Part shown: positions 1 to 12,217 of the stretch, in pieces
Layout of the letters: each line of letters starts with the position of its first letter
How positions within the stretch are numbered: the first letter of the stretch is position 1
DNA from: JBCCGI01 sp039029355
Lineage (GTDB): Bacteria > Planctomycetota > UBA1135 > GCA-002686595
Reading direction: 5' to 3'
Length of the DNA stretch: 64,000 nt
Assembly (NCBI GenBank): GCA_039029355.1
Contig: JBCCGI010000041.1
Span: forward strand, 3,661-67,660
Notes under the pieces: model-generated
Databases searched by the model: none
Told to the model about the DNA's origin: nothing
The model's input: only the letters and a program-made list of their open reading frames with translations
Made by a program: the position numbers and the translations under genes

Positions 1-1908
1 GACGCACCCGCCGGGCTCACCGACCTGATCGCCACGTTCATGGACGTGCCGGTCGACGAGAAGCAGGAGATCCTCGAGACCCTCGAGCTGAAGGAGCGCA
101 TGCACCGCGTGGCCGAGAAGCTCGGCCACATGGGCGACGTGCTGAAGCTCTCCTCGGAGATCCGCGAGCGCACCCAGGGTCAGCTGGAGAAGAGCCAGCG
201 TGAGTACTTCCTGCGCGAGCAGCTGCGCACGATCGAGAAGGAGCTGGGCGAGGGCCCGGCGCCCGAGCTGCAGGAGCTCGCCAAGGCGATCGAGAAGGCG
301 CGCATGCCGCGCACCGTCAAGAAGGAGGCGCGGCGCGAGCTGGCGCGGCTCCAGCGCATGCCCGAGGCCGCGGCCGAGCACGGTATGCTGCGCAACTACC
401 TCGAGACGCTGACCGAGCTGCCTTGGGCCAAGTCGACCAAGGACTCGATCGACCTCGACCGCGCGCGCAAGATCCTCGAGGAGGACCACCACGGCCTCGA
501 CAAGGTCAAGCGCCGCATCCTCGAGTTCCTCGCGGTGCGCAAGCTCAAGCCGGACGGCAAGAGCCCGATCCTGTGCTTCGTCGGGCCGCCCGGCGTCGGC
601 AAGACCTCGCTCGGCCGCTCGATCGCACGCGCGACGAACCGCAAGTACGCGCGCCTGTCGCTCGGCGGCGTGCACGACGAGGCCGAGATCCGCGGCCACC
701 GTCGCACGTACGTCGGCGCGATGCCCGGCAACGTCATCCAAAACCTCAAGAAGGCGGGCGCCAACAACCCCGTGTTCGTCCTCGACGAGATGGACAAGCT
801 CGGGCGCAGCTTCCACGGCGACCCGTCGTCGGCGCTCCTAGAAGTGCTCGACCCCGAGCAGAACCGCGAGTTCACCGACCACTACCTCAACGTCCCGTTC
901 GACCTCTCGCGCGTGATGTTCGTGGGCACTGCGAACGTGCTCGACTCGATCCCCGGCCCGCTGCGCGATCGCTGCGAGGTGATCGAGATCTCGGGCTACA
1001 CCGAGGAGGAGAAGCTCTCGATCGCAACGCGCTATCTCGTGCGCCGCACGCGCGAGCACGCCGGGCTCACCGAAGAGCAGCTCTCGATCAGCGAGGACGC
1101 GCTGCGCACCATCGTGCGCTCGTACACGCGCGAGGCGGGCGTGCGCAACCTCGAGCGCGAGATCGGCGCGGTGGCCCGCTTTGCCGCGACGAAGGTCGCC
1201 TCGGGCGAGTCCGAGGCGGTGCAGGTCGGAGCCGACGATCTGCACACCATCCTCGGCCCCACGCGCTTCGAGAACGAGGTCGCGCTGCGCACCAGCGTGC
1301 CCGGCGTCGCGACCGGGCTCGCCTGGACCCCCGTCGGCGGCGACGTGCTGTTCGTCGAGGCGACGCGCATGCCGGGCCGCGGCGAGCTGATCCTGACCGG
1401 CCAGCTCGGCGACGTGATGAAGGAGAGCGCGCGCGCCGCGCTCACGCTGATCCAGTCGCGGCTCAACGTGCTGGGCGTCGCCTCGTCGGCGATGCGCGAG
1501 CACGACCTCCACATCCACGTCCCCGCCGGCGCGATCCCGAAAGACGGGCCCAGCGCGGGCGTGGCGATGTTCCTCGCCATCGCCTCGCTCCTGACCGGCA
1601 CGACCGTCGCCAGCGACCTGGCCGTCACCGGCGAGATCAGCCTGCGCGGCCTCGTGCTCCCGGTCGGCGGCATCAAGGAGAAGGTCCTGGCCGCGCACCA
1701 CGCCGGCATCCGCACGGTGATGCTCCCGGCGCGCAACAAGAAGGACTTCGAGGAGATCCCCGAGGAAGCCCGCGAGCAGCTGCACTTCGTCTGGCTCGAG
1801 AACGTCGAGCAGGCCCTCGACCACGGGCTAGGGATTCCCGCGGCCGGGAGCGTGGCCGAGGAGCGCTCCGGCCCGCGCACCAAGCTGTCGGCCCGCAGGG
1901 GCGAGTAG
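1..1908 (+). CDS. lon: ATP-dependent protease Lon, 5' end cut off by the window
   Basis: Cytoplasmic AAA+ serine protease that unfolds and degrades misfolded and regulatory proteins. The reading frame is open from base 1, so the true start lies outside; by comparison with E. coli Lon roughly 160 N-terminal residues are missing. In fragment numbering the Walker A motif GPPGVGKTS is at about 195-203, the Walker B region FVLDEMDK follows about 65 residues later, and the C-terminal protease domain has the catalytic serine in DGPSAG (about S518) and the catalytic lysine in GGIKEK (about K559), the normal Ser-Lys spacing. The end is a normal Lon C-terminus with a short polar tail. The next gene starts 57 bases downstream on the same strand. 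Identification is certain. Confidence 0.98.
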   Translation, partial: DAPAGLTDLIATFMDVPVDEKQEILETLELKERMHRVAEKLGHMGDVLKLSSEIRERTQGQLEKSQREYFLREQLRTIEKELGEGPAPELQELAKAIEKARMPRTVKKEARRELARLQRMPEAAAEHGMLRNYLETLTELPWAKSTKDSIDLDRARKILEEDHHGLDKVKRRILEFLAVRKLKPDGKSPILCFVGPPGVGKTSLGRSIARATNRKYARLSLGGVHDEAEIRGHRRTYVGAMPGNVIQNLKKAGANNPVFVLDEMDKLGRSFHGDPSSALLEVLDPEQNREFTDHYLNVPFDLSRVMFVGTANVLDSIPGPLRDRCEVIEISGYTEEEKLSIATRYLVRRTREHAGLTEEQLSISEDALRTIVRSYTREAGVRNLEREIGAVARFAATKVASGESEAVQVGADDLHTILGPTRFENEVALRTSVPGVATGLAWTPVGGDVLFVEATRMPGRGELILTGQLGDVMKESARAALTLIQSRLNVLGVASSAMREHDLHIHVPAGAIPKDGPSAGVAMFLAIASLLTGTTVASDLAVTGEISLRGLVLPVGGIKEKVLAAHHAGIRTVMLPARNKKDFEEIPEEAREQLHFVWLENVEQALDHGLGIPAAGSVAEERSGPRTKLSARRGE

Positions 1909-1965
1909 GCCCGCGCCCGAAGTCCCTCCCAGTCGACCGGGGCTTCGGGCTACGCTTTAAGGGCC

Positions 1966-2853
1966 ATGCTGTTCGCCTGCCTCACCCTAGTAGCCGCCCT
2001 CGCCACCTCCCCGCTTCCCGCGGCGGAGGACGTCCAGCCCTCCAAGCGCCAGCGCGGCTCGCTGGCGATCTACGTGACGGCCTGGTCGGACCGCCTCGCC
2101 ACGCACTTCGAGTCGCTCGAGAAGGAGCACATCGAGCGCACGCTGCGCAAGGCCACCTACAACCAGGTCTCGCGACAGGCCGAGCTCGACTTTGAGAAGG
2201 CCCTGGTCAACCTCCTCATGGAGGACCTCGGCCTGAAGGCGCCCGAGAGCCGCCAGCTGGTCGAGGACGACCTCGCCCCCGCCCTGCGCAAGCGCGCCAT
2301 CGAGGACTCCGAGCAGTCGCTCGACCGCTACGGCTTCCGCGCGCACCACCTGAAGGTGCTACGCCACGACCGTACCGTCCTGGGCGAGTGCGAGGAGCTG
2401 CACGACGAGTACCGCCTCACCAAGGACCAGGACAAGGCGCTACGCACCCTGGCCGAGCTCTACGCCAACCGCATGGTCGAGCTGCTCGGCATGCCGCGCG
2501 AGAAGAAGCGCATGGTCAAGCTGCTGACCGAAGGCATGGTCACCCTGCGCTACGCCCACGCCGAGACCTCCGCCCGCAACAAGGCCCGCGGCCTGCTGCG
2601 CTCCAAGTTCACCGCCCGCGACAAGCCGAAGACCGACGGCGCGCGCTTCGCGCTCGACGAGGAGATCGCGGAGATGCTGCCGAAGGCGTTCCCGGAGACG
2701 TTCTGGCGCGAGATGGCCTTCGATCACGAGCGCTGCCTGCGCGATCCGAAGGCGCACCGGAAGGTGCTGAAGGACGTGATGCGCGGTAAGGAGCGGCCGG
2801 AGGGCGCGCGTCCGCCCCAGTCGAAGGGCGAGGCCGCGCCGGACGACGAGTAG
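1966..2853 (+). CDS. unknown secreted helical protein, 295 aa
   Basis: I do not recognise a family. The first 20 residues (MLFACLTLVAALATSPLPAA) look like a cleavable Sec signal peptide, which supports this ATG. The mature part is strongly charged and predicted by eye to be almost entirely helical, rich in Glu, Lys, Arg and Leu, with a lysine- and proline-rich tail. There are no membrane segments after the signal and no cysteine pairs arranged like a metal site. It follows lon by 57 bases and ends 24 bases before the convergent PEBP gene, so it could be cotranscribed with lon or have its own promoter. Codon use matches its neighbours. Confidence 0.8.
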   Translation: MLFACLTLVAALATSPLPAAEDVQPSKRQRGSLAIYVTAWSDRLATHFESLEKEHIERTLRKATYNQVSRQAELDFEKALVNLLMEDLGLKAPESRQLVEDDLAPALRKRAIEDSEQSLDRYGFRAHHLKVLRHDRTVLGECEELHDEYRLTKDQDKALRTLAELYANRMVELLGMPREKKRMVKLLTEGMVTLRYAHAETSARNKARGLLRSKFTARDKPKTDGARFALDEEIAEMLPKAFPETFWREMAFDHERCLRDPKAHRKVLKDVMRGKERPEGARPPQSKGEAAPDDE

Positions 2854-2877
2854 GCCGCGGGACGCAGACCAGAGCGG

Positions 2878-3504
2878 CTAGGCCAGCTCCGGGTTCAGCG
2901 TGTACGTCCCCACGACGCTCCCGCTCGCCAGCACGTGCCCCTCCGCCGCCGCGCGCACGTCGGCCAGCTGAAAGTCCTCCGGCAGGTCGAGCCGCTCGAC
3001 GTCGAGCGCCAGCACCTCGAAGCGGTAGTGGTGCGCCAGCTCGTCGTTCCACGGCGGCGCCGGTCCGTCGTAGCCGTAGTACGTGCCCCCCATCGCCGGG
3101 TCGCCCGCGAACCACGCGGTGTAGTCGGTCACGCCCTGGCGCGAGCCGGCCGGGCCGGGCGGGTCCTGCTTGCCGCCGGGGGTGACGCCGTCGCTGCACG
3201 AGCCGGCGGCGATCTCGTTCACGTGGCTCGGCACGTCGACCAGCACCCAGTGGACGAAGTCGGCGCGCGGCAGGTCCTTCGAGACCGTGCGGCCCTCCTG
3301 GTTGACGTCCTCGCCGCTGGTCGGCGCCGTGGAGTCGATGCAGAGCACGGCGAACGAGCGCGTGCCCTCGGGCGCGCCGCCCCAGGCGACGTGCGGGTTG
3401 CGGTTGTCGGAGAGCTCGAAGTGGTCCTCGGGGTGCATCTTCCCGAAGGCGAACTCGGACGGGATGGGGCCGTCGGGCTGGAAGCTGTCGCTGGTGACCT
3501 GCAT
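2878..3504 (-). CDS. PEBP family (YbhB/YbcL, Raf-kinase-inhibitor-like) protein
   Basis: Phosphatidylethanolamine-binding-protein fold, 208 aa; bacterial members bind anionic ligands but their physiological role is poorly defined. The family pattern is visible: an N-terminal strand start (MQVTSDSFQPDGPIPSEF), the ligand-pocket segment CIDSTAPT (family DPDAP-type), HWVLVDVP shortly after, and GxxDYTAWFAGDP..GGTYYGYDGPAPPWND in place of the usual G-(V/I)-x-xYxGPxPP loop. The start was placed at the ATG giving the classical N-terminus, because the frame continues upstream into the next gene with no family similarity. There is no signal peptide, so it is probably cytoplasmic. It lies 41 bases downstream of the M28 peptidase on the same strand. 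Confidence 0.88.
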   Translation of the reverse strand: MQVTSDSFQPDGPIPSEFAFGKMHPEDHFELSDNRNPHVAWGGAPEGTRSFAVLCIDSTAPTSGEDVNQEGRTVSKDLPRADFVHWVLVDVPSHVNEIAAGSCSDGVTPGGKQDPPGPAGSRQGVTDYTAWFAGDPAMGGTYYGYDGPAPPWNDELAHHYRFEVLALDVERLDLPEDFQLADVRAAAEGHVLASGSVVGTYTLNPELA

Positions 3505-3545
3505 GGATTCGTCGGGGAAGTCGCTTGGGGAAGGGGAGGCCGGAG

Positions 3546-5399
3546 CTACTCGGCTGCGCGCGTGGCCAGGGTGAGGCGTGCTCCGCGCTCGACGCCGTCG
3601 CGCAGGTAGCGCGCGACGACGACGTCGCCGGGCTTGTAGACCTGCAGCATGTAGACGAAGTCGTGGATCGTGTCGATCTTGATGTCGCCGACCTGCAGGA
3701 TGATGTCGCCGGCCAAGAAGCCCGCCTTCTCGGCCGGGCTGCCGGGCGAGGTGCCGGCGAGCAGGAGGCCGGTCACGTCGCTGCCGTACTCGGGCACGGT
3801 GCCGAACCAGACGCTCCAGCCGCGCTCGCGGCGGGCGGTGTCCTCCATGTCGATCTCGGGCTCGACGAAGGGCAGTCCGTCGGCCTTCAGCATGCGCTGC
3901 ACGAACGCGACGCCGAGCGCCACGACGCGCGCCGCGCCGTCGGCCTCGAAGCGCTCGGCGTCGTCGGCGGGCGTGTGGTAGTCGGAGTGGACGCCGCTGA
4001 ACAGGTGGAGGGCGGGCACGCCGCGGCGGAGGAAGACCTGGTGGTCGCTGCCGCCCATCCCGCTGCCGGAGAACGAGACCTGGAGGTCGAGCTCCGCGCG
4101 CTCGGCCGCCGCATCCATCCAGTCGGCGAAGACCGGCGAGGTGCCGGCCCCGAGCACCTGCAGCACCCCGTCGCCGGCGCGGCCGACCATGTCGAGGTTC
4201 AGGTTGGCGACCACGCCGTCGAAGGGCACGGTCGGGTTCGTGGCCCAGTGCTCGGCGCCGAGCAGCCCGAGCTCCTCGGCCGACCACAGCGCGAAGAGCA
4301 CGTTGACCGGCGGCTTGCCGTCCGAGTAGGCCTCCTTTAGCGCGCGCGCGATCTCGAGCACGCACGCCGTGCCGCTGGCGTTGTCGTCGGCGCCGTTGTG
4401 GATCGCTCTCCCCGCATCCGGAGCCAGCGAGCCGGGGCCGCCCCACCCCAGGTGATCGAAGTGCGCCCCGACGACGACGGTGCGCGAAGCGTCGCGGCCG
4501 GGCAGCAGCCCGAGCACGTTCGACGCCATGGAGTTGGCGCGCTTCACGTCGGCCACCAGCGCGAGCGGGCGCGTGTCGAGCACCATCGGCTCGGGCACCA
4601 TGCGCTGCGCGTCCAGCTCGGATACGCGCGCCTCGTACGAACCGCCCGCAAGCGCGTCGGCGACCTCGCGGTCGACGATCAGGGCCGGGATGCCGGCCTT
4701 GGCCTCGCGGCTCGAATCGAAGGGCGGCACGGCTTCGCCCGAGGAGGGAGGCTGCGCGATCAGCACCGCCCCGTAGCCGCGCCGCTTCGCGTTCATGACC
4801 TTGAGGAAGATCGACCCGGCGCCGCCCCAGTTGTCCGGCGCCTTCTCCTCGCCGAAGCCCAGCGCGCCGGTGCCGCGCGACTCGGCCGGCGGGTAGGGCG
4901 GCACGCCGCGCACGATCAGCGCGATCTTGCCGCTGCCGTCGGCCTGGCCGAAGTCGTTGCGGCCAAGGGCCTCGTCGGCGATGCCGTAGCCGCAGTACAC
5001 GACCTGGCCCTCGAAGCTCGCGGCCTTGGAGCAGAAGAGCGGCGCCGCGCGCGGCCCGTCCGGGCCGGGGCCGCCGAGCTGGGCCGAGCTCTCCGCCCAC
5101 CACAGGCCGGAGCCGCCGCCGTCGCGGGCCGGGAGCGGCACGGCGAAGGGCTGGAGGTACTCGACCTCGCCCGCCGGAGCGAGGCCGGTCTCGGCCATGC
5201 GCTTGGCGAGCCACTCCGCCGCGGCGCGCTCGCCGGGCGTGCCGGCGCGGCGCCCTTCGCGCGCGTCGTCCGCCAGCCAGGTGACGTCGGCCAGGAGCCG
5301 GCCGGTGCGCGTGCCGCGCGACGGCGCAGTGGAGCCGCACGAGGCCGTGGAGAGAACGAGGAGCAGGGCGGCGAGGGAGCGGGTGCCGGGGCTGTGCAT
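3546..5399 (-). CDS. M28 family zinc aminopeptidase with PA insert and C-terminal PDZ domain, lipoprotein
   Basis: Exported di-zinc peptidase, 617 aa. The N-terminus has a lipoprotein signal with lipobox STASC (Cys21). A PA-type inserted domain spans about 110-275. The M28 metal ligands are all visible: H313 (GAHFDHLGWGG), D338/D339 (NGADDNASG), the E375/E376 pair (SAEELG), D403 (LDMVGR) and H475 (SDYHTPADD). A PDZ domain covers about 530-612 (carboxylate-loop region GLLLAGTSPGSPAEKAG). The combination PA + M28 + PDZ is a known architecture in secreted bacterial aminopeptidases. The start codon lies 34 bases from the divergent YfhO gene, so both promoters must fit in or overlap that short gap. 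Substrate unknown. Confidence 0.93.
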   Translation of the reverse strand: MHSPGTRSLAALLLVLSTASCGSTAPSRGTRTGRLLADVTWLADDAREGRRAGTPGERAAAEWLAKRMAETGLAPAGEVEYLQPFAVPLPARDGGGSGLWWAESSAQLGGPGPDGPRAAPLFCSKAASFEGQVVYCGYGIADEALGRNDFGQADGSGKIALIVRGVPPYPPAESRGTGALGFGEEKAPDNWGGAGSIFLKVMNAKRRGYGAVLIAQPPSSGEAVPPFDSSREAKAGIPALIVDREVADALAGGSYEARVSELDAQRMVPEPMVLDTRPLALVADVKRANSMASNVLGLLPGRDASRTVVVGAHFDHLGWGGPGSLAPDAGRAIHNGADDNASGTACVLEIARALKEAYSDGKPPVNVLFALWSAEELGLLGAEHWATNPTVPFDGVVANLNLDMVGRAGDGVLQVLGAGTSPVFADWMDAAAERAELDLQVSFSGSGMGGSDHQVFLRRGVPALHLFSGVHSDYHTPADDAERFEADGAARVVALGVAFVQRMLKADGLPFVEPEIDMEDTARRERGWSVWFGTVPEYGSDVTGLLLAGTSPGSPAEKAGFLAGDIILQVGDIKIDTIHDFVYMLQVYKPGDVVVARYLRDGVERGARLTLATRAAE

Positions 5400-5433
5400 G
5401 GGATCATGTTAGACACCGCGGTAGGCTCATGCG

Positions 5434-8037
5434 ATGTCGGCCGCTACGCCGCCCCCCACGTCGACCGGCCCGACGGAGCCCCCCCACGGGCGGCCCCCGG
5501 CCGCCGCGGAAGCCAGCCCCGAGCGCGACGCCAGCCCGTGGCTCGCGCTGCTGCTCGTCGTCCTCGCGCCGACGCTGCTCCTGGGCGGGCCGATCCTCGC
5601 CAAGGAGCGCTTCCTGCCGCACCTGCCGGTCGCGCTGGAGCCGCTCGCGGCCGAGCACCCCGAGGCCGCGGCCCGCGCCCGCGAGCGGATCGCCTACGGC
5701 CCCGCCGACCGCATCTTCCCCACGCTGTCGGACCAGCTCGCGATGCGCGCCGAGCTCGCGAACCTCGACCTGCCAACCTGGGAGCCGCACCTCGGCCTGG
5801 GCGCGCCGCTGTTCGCCAACTCGATCGCCGGGCCGTGCTACCCGCCCAACTGGCTGGGGCTCGCGCTGCCGCCGGACCTCGCCGCGGGGCCGCTGGCGTG
5901 GCTCACGCTGGTGCTCGCGGGCCTCGGGATGGGGCTCTTCCTGCGCCGCATCGGGCTCGGGGTCGGCGCCTGCGCGGTGGGCGTGATCGGCGTGCAGCTG
6001 GGCGGCTGGGGTATCGCGAACCTCTTCTACTTCATGAAGGTCGACGCGGCGCTCTGGCTGCCGCTCTCGCTGTGGGCGGTCGAGGGGATGGCGCGCGGCA
6101 TCCGGCGCAGCGGCCTGTGGCTGTTCCTCGCGACGGCGCTGTCGCTGCTGGCCGGCTTCCCCCCCATCGCGCTCTTCTCGATCGCCACGACGCTGGCCTA
6201 CGCCCTGGTGCGCTTCACCGCGCCCGGCGCGCGGCTGCTGGGGGCGCCCGCGGAGACGCTCGACCCGGGCAGCCTGCGCGGGCCCAAGCTCGTGCTGCGG
6301 CTGGGCCTCCTGCTCGCGCTCGGCATGGCGGCGGCGTCGTGGCAGCTGCTGCCGACGGTCGAGGCCAGCCGCGAGTCGCTGCGCCAGGGCAACACCGTCG
6401 CGGATCTGGAGCGCCAGAGCCTGCCGCTGGCGACCCTCGCCGGCGTCGTCGTGCCGGACCTCGTCGGCGCGCCGACCGAGCCGCCGGCCGAGCTCGGCCC
6501 GCCGGTCGCGTGGTGGCTGACGCCCGCCGCCGACTGGTCGAAGGCGATGAACGCCAACGCGCTCGAGTGGAACACCTTCGCGGGCATCGGCCTGGTGCTG
6601 CTCGGCGCCGCCGCGCTCTGCGCCTGGCCGCGGCGCGCGGGGCTGCCGGCGGCGGCGCTGGTGCTCTGCTACGGCTTCGCCCAGGGCTGGCCGGGCGCGC
6701 GCTCGCTCTACCACCTGCCGGGGCTCGGCGCCGGGGCGCCGAACCGCATGCTGGCGGTCGCGTGGGTGCTGTGGCCGTGGCTGGCGGCGCTCGGAGCCGA
6801 GGCGCTCTTCACCGGCCGCGCCCGCGCGCGCGCCGGGCTCTTCGGCGCCGCGCTGCTGCTCGCGCTCGGCGCCGGCGCCTTCGCGGCACAGCTGGCGCCG
6901 GACGAGTTCGGCTCCGAGCTGCAGGCGACGCTCTTCGAGCGCTACGCCGGGCGCGAGGATGCCCCCACCCGGGACGAGGTCGCCGGGGTCGTGCCGCTCG
7001 ACGCGGCCGTCCTGGCGGGCGAGCGGCTGCGCTCGGCCGCCTGGCTGGTCGCGGCGCTGGCGGCGGCCTACGCCGGCGCCGCCTCCCTCTCCGGGCGCTT
7101 GGGGGCGCGCGGCGCCACGGCGCTGGTGGCGGCCCTGGTGCTGTGCGAGGGCACGCTGACGAGCCGTGGACACCTCCTGAGCCATCCGACGGGCGCGCTG
7201 GAGGTGTTCCCCGCCTCCGAGGCACTCGACGCCGTGCGCGAGGCGGCCGGCACCGGCCGGGTGGTGCGGCTCGACCGCAGCGGCTCGGGCGTCGGCGAGG
7301 TGCACGACCTCGGGCGGCCCAACCTGCTGCAGGTGTACGGCATCTCCGACCTGACGCCGTGGACCGTGTTCACGCCGCGCGGGCTGGTCGAGCTGGTCGA
7401 GGACCTCGACCCGGGCGCGCGCTTTCGCTCAGGTATCGCGCGCGTGTCGTCGCCCGAGCTCCTGGGGGCGCCGCTCCTGGACCTCTTGCGCGTCAGCTGC
7501 GTGCTCGCGCGCGATCCGGTCGAGCATCCCGCGCTCTCCGCGGTGCTCGCACGCCCGGGCTTCCACGTCTACCGCCGCGCCGGCGCGCTCGCGCCCGCGC
7601 GCATCGTCGCGACCGGGGTCGCGACGCCGTCGGACGAGGTGGCCCGCGGGCTGCTGGTCGGCGGCGGGGTCGACCTCTCCCACCAGGCGCTGCTCGCCCC
7701 GGGAGTCGAGCCGCGTCCCGCCGTCCCCGACGCCGGGCAGGCCGAGATCGTCGCGGTGCGCCGGCCCGCGAAGAACCGGCTCGACGTCGAGGTGCGGGGC
7801 AGCCGCGGCGGGCTGCTGGTGCTGCACGAGCAGTTCTTCCCCGGCTGGAAGGCGACCGTCAACGGCGCCGACGCCGAGCTGCTGCGCGTCGACCACGTCT
7901 ACCGCGGGCTGTGGCTGCCCGAGGGCGACGTCGTCGTGCGGACGTGGTACGAGCCGTGGTCGCTGCGGGTCGGCTTCGGGCTCACGCTGCTCGCGCTCTT
8001 CGCCGCGGGCTTCCTTACCCTGCGCCGGGGGTGGTAG
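5434..8037 (+). CDS. YfhO-family polytopic membrane protein
   Basis: Large integral membrane protein of 867 aa. The N-terminal cytoplasmic stretch is proline-rich, then about a dozen hydrophobic segments follow (first near residues 35-55, last at the extreme C-terminus). Extracytoplasmic motifs typical of YfhO include LPTWEPHLGLGAPLFANS near 115 and the C-terminal soluble domain ending with FFPGWKATVNGADAELLRVD and a Y-R-G-L-x-L-P turn, just before the last membrane helix. YfhO proteins are GT-C-like and implicated in glycosylation of envelope polymers; the substrate here cannot be read. It is followed after 4 bases by the MBL hydrolase, suggesting one transcript. Confidence 0.88.
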   Translation: MSAATPPPTSTGPTEPPHGRPPAAAEASPERDASPWLALLLVVLAPTLLLGGPILAKERFLPHLPVALEPLAAEHPEAAARARERIAYGPADRIFPTLSDQLAMRAELANLDLPTWEPHLGLGAPLFANSIAGPCYPPNWLGLALPPDLAAGPLAWLTLVLAGLGMGLFLRRIGLGVGACAVGVIGVQLGGWGIANLFYFMKVDAALWLPLSLWAVEGMARGIRRSGLWLFLATALSLLAGFPPIALFSIATTLAYALVRFTAPGARLLGAPAETLDPGSLRGPKLVLRLGLLLALGMAAASWQLLPTVEASRESLRQGNTVADLERQSLPLATLAGVVVPDLVGAPTEPPAELGPPVAWWLTPAADWSKAMNANALEWNTFAGIGLVLLGAAALCAWPRRAGLPAAALVLCYGFAQGWPGARSLYHLPGLGAGAPNRMLAVAWVLWPWLAALGAEALFTGRARARAGLFGAALLLALGAGAFAAQLAPDEFGSELQATLFERYAGREDAPTRDEVAGVVPLDAAVLAGERLRSAAWLVAALAAAYAGAASLSGRLGARGATALVAALVLCEGTLTSRGHLLSHPTGALEVFPASEALDAVREAAGTGRVVRLDRSGSGVGEVHDLGRPNLLQVYGISDLTPWTVFTPRGLVELVEDLDPGARFRSGIARVSSPELLGAPLLDLLRVSCVLARDPVEHPALSAVLARPGFHVYRRAGALAPARIVATGVATPSDEVARGLLVGGGVDLSHQALLAPGVEPRPAVPDAGQAEIVAVRRPAKNRLDVEVRGSRGGLLVLHEQFFPGWKATVNGADAELLRVDHVYRGLWLPEGDVVVRTWYEPWSLRVGFGLTLLALFAAGFLTLRRGW

Positions 8038-8041
8038 CGCG

Positions 8042-8827
8042 ATGCACGTACAGACGCTCGCCAGCGGGAGCCAGGGCAACAGCACGCTCGTACGGGCCGG
8101 CGACACGCACCTTCTGATCGACGCGGGGCTGCCGACCGACGAGCTCCTGGAGCGCCTCGACGCCGCGCGCGTGGCGCCGCGCAGCATCGACCACATCGCG
8201 CTCACCCACGGGCACCTCGACCACGCGCGGGCGGCCGGCGAGCTGAGCCGGCGCTACCGCATCCCGATCCACTGCGCCGAGCGGCTCGCCTCGAACCGCA
8301 GCGTGCGCGGCGCGCACTGCCTGTCGGCCTTCACGATCGGGCGCACCTTTGAGCTCGCCGGCGCGCGCGGCGACGACGGGCTGCGCCTGCGGCCGGTGCT
8401 GATCCCGCACGACGCCCGCCCCACCGTCGCCTTCCGCGTTGAGCACGGCGAGCGCGTCGCGGCGCTGGTGACCGACATGGGGCGACCCGATCGCGAGGCC
8501 GCGGTGGCGCTCCGCGGCGCCGAGCTCCTGGTGCTCGAGTTCAACCACGACGCGGACCTGCTGGCGCGCGGTCCCTATGCCTCGCGCCTCAAGCGGCGCG
8601 TGGGCGGCCCCCACGGGCATCTGTCGAACGACCAGGCCTGCGAGGTGCTGCGCGCGGTGGCGTCGCCCGCACTGCACACGCTCGTGCTGGGGCACCTGTC
8701 GCGCGCGAACAACACGCCCGAGCTGGCGCGCGCGGCGGCCGAGCGTACGCTCGGCGAGCTCGGCCGCACGGACGTCCAGGTGCTCGTCGCCGGACAGGAC
8801 GAGATCGGCCCCAACCTCAAGGTGTGA
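8042..8827 (+). CDS. MBL-fold metallo-hydrolase (YycJ/WalJ-like)
   Basis: Cytoplasmic metallo-beta-lactamase-fold hydrolase, 261 aa. The metal motif HxHxDH is at 55-61 (THGHLDH); further ligands appear in IPHDARP, VTDMG and the GHLS motif. The opening LASGSQGNST and the late segment GHLSRANNTPELA are characteristic of the YycJ/WalJ group (5'-3' exonuclease-like, linked to mismatch repair or cell-wall stress in Firmicutes); that functional assignment is inferred from similarity only. It starts 4 bases after the YfhO stop and its stop overlaps the Leu-codon start region of the nitroreductase within 2 bases, so the three genes look like one operon. Confidence 0.88.
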   Translation: MHVQTLASGSQGNSTLVRAGDTHLLIDAGLPTDELLERLDAARVAPRSIDHIALTHGHLDHARAAGELSRRYRIPIHCAERLASNRSVRGAHCLSAFTIGRTFELAGARGDDGLRLRPVLIPHDARPTVAFRVEHGERVAALVTDMGRPDREAAVALRGAELLVLEFNHDADLLARGPYASRLKRRVGGPHGHLSNDQACEVLRAVASPALHTLVLGHLSRANNTPELARAAAERTLGELGRTDVQVLVAGQDEIGPNLKV

Positions 8828-9529
8828 CTTGAACGACACGCTCGACCTCCTCGCCCGCCACCGGTCGATCCGCCGCTTCCGCGACGAGCCGCTCGACGAG
8901 CGCGCGGTGCGCGCCGCGGTCGCGGCGGCGCAGCACGCCTCGACCTCGTCCAACATCCAGGCCTACTCGCTGCTGCGCGTGCGCGACGCCGGGAAGCGCG
9001 AGCAGCTGGTCGAGCTGACCGGCGGCCAGCCACAGGTCGCAGCCTGCGGCGGCTTCTTCGTGGTGTGCGGCGACCAGCGCCGGCACGCGCTGGCGGCCGA
9101 GGCCGCGGAAAGCGCGTACGCGCCCAACCTCGAGACCTTCCTGCTGGCCGCGGTCGACGCGTCGCTCTTCGCCCAGAACCTGTGCCTGGCCTTCGAGTCG
9201 CTCGGCTACGGGATCTGCTACATCGGCGGGCTGCGGAACCGCCTGGCGGAAGCGGACGAGCTGTTGGAGCTGCCCGAGCACGTGCTGCCGCTCTACGGCC
9301 TGTGCGTGGGCGTTCCGGATCAGGAGCCCTCGCTGCGCCCGCGGCTGCCGGTCGACGCGGTGCTGTTCGACGACCGCTACCCCGACGACGAGACCGTGCT
9401 CGCGAGCCTGGCGGAGTACGACCGCACGATGGCCGCGTACTACGCCGAGCGCGGCAAGCCCGGATACACCTGGACCGGCGGCATCACGCGCAAGTTCGCG
9501 CGCGAGAACCGCGCGCACCTGGCGGGCTT

Positions 9530-12028
<2,499 letters not shown>

Positions 12029-12217
12029 GGAGGGAAGGCGGCGGGTCGAACGCGCTGGCGAGAGAAGACCGCTGCCGATCAGCTGGCGAGCTAATCCCTT
12101 CGTCGACCGGATCCGCCTTCCTCCTGGGCGGGTTCGGCGAAGATCCTTGAGAATCCCCGTCTAGGGGCAGGAAAGCGTTTCCGGCGGAGGAGCCACGAGT
12201 TGGCCCGTGGCGCGCGC
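12029..12217. other. 189-bp gap with two small inverted repeats
   Basis: No gene is visible between the start of the histidine kinase and the end of the leftward glycosyltransferase cluster. Two adjacent palindromes stand out: CCCC-gtcta-GGGG near 12155-12167 and GGAAA-gcg-TTTCC near 12170-12182. A further weak stem, GCCACG/CGTGGC with an 8-base loop, lies near 12192-12211, just after the glycosyltransferase stop in its direction of transcription, but it has no U-run. One or more may be a regulatory site for the kinase or a terminator for the cluster; the sequence does not decide. Confidence 0.35.

Noticed and set aside
4398..8117. 1239-codon open frame on the plus strand
   Set aside because: It lies across the M28 and YfhO genes, is almost pure Arg/Ala/Gly/Pro and shows no family motif; it is a high-GC shadow.
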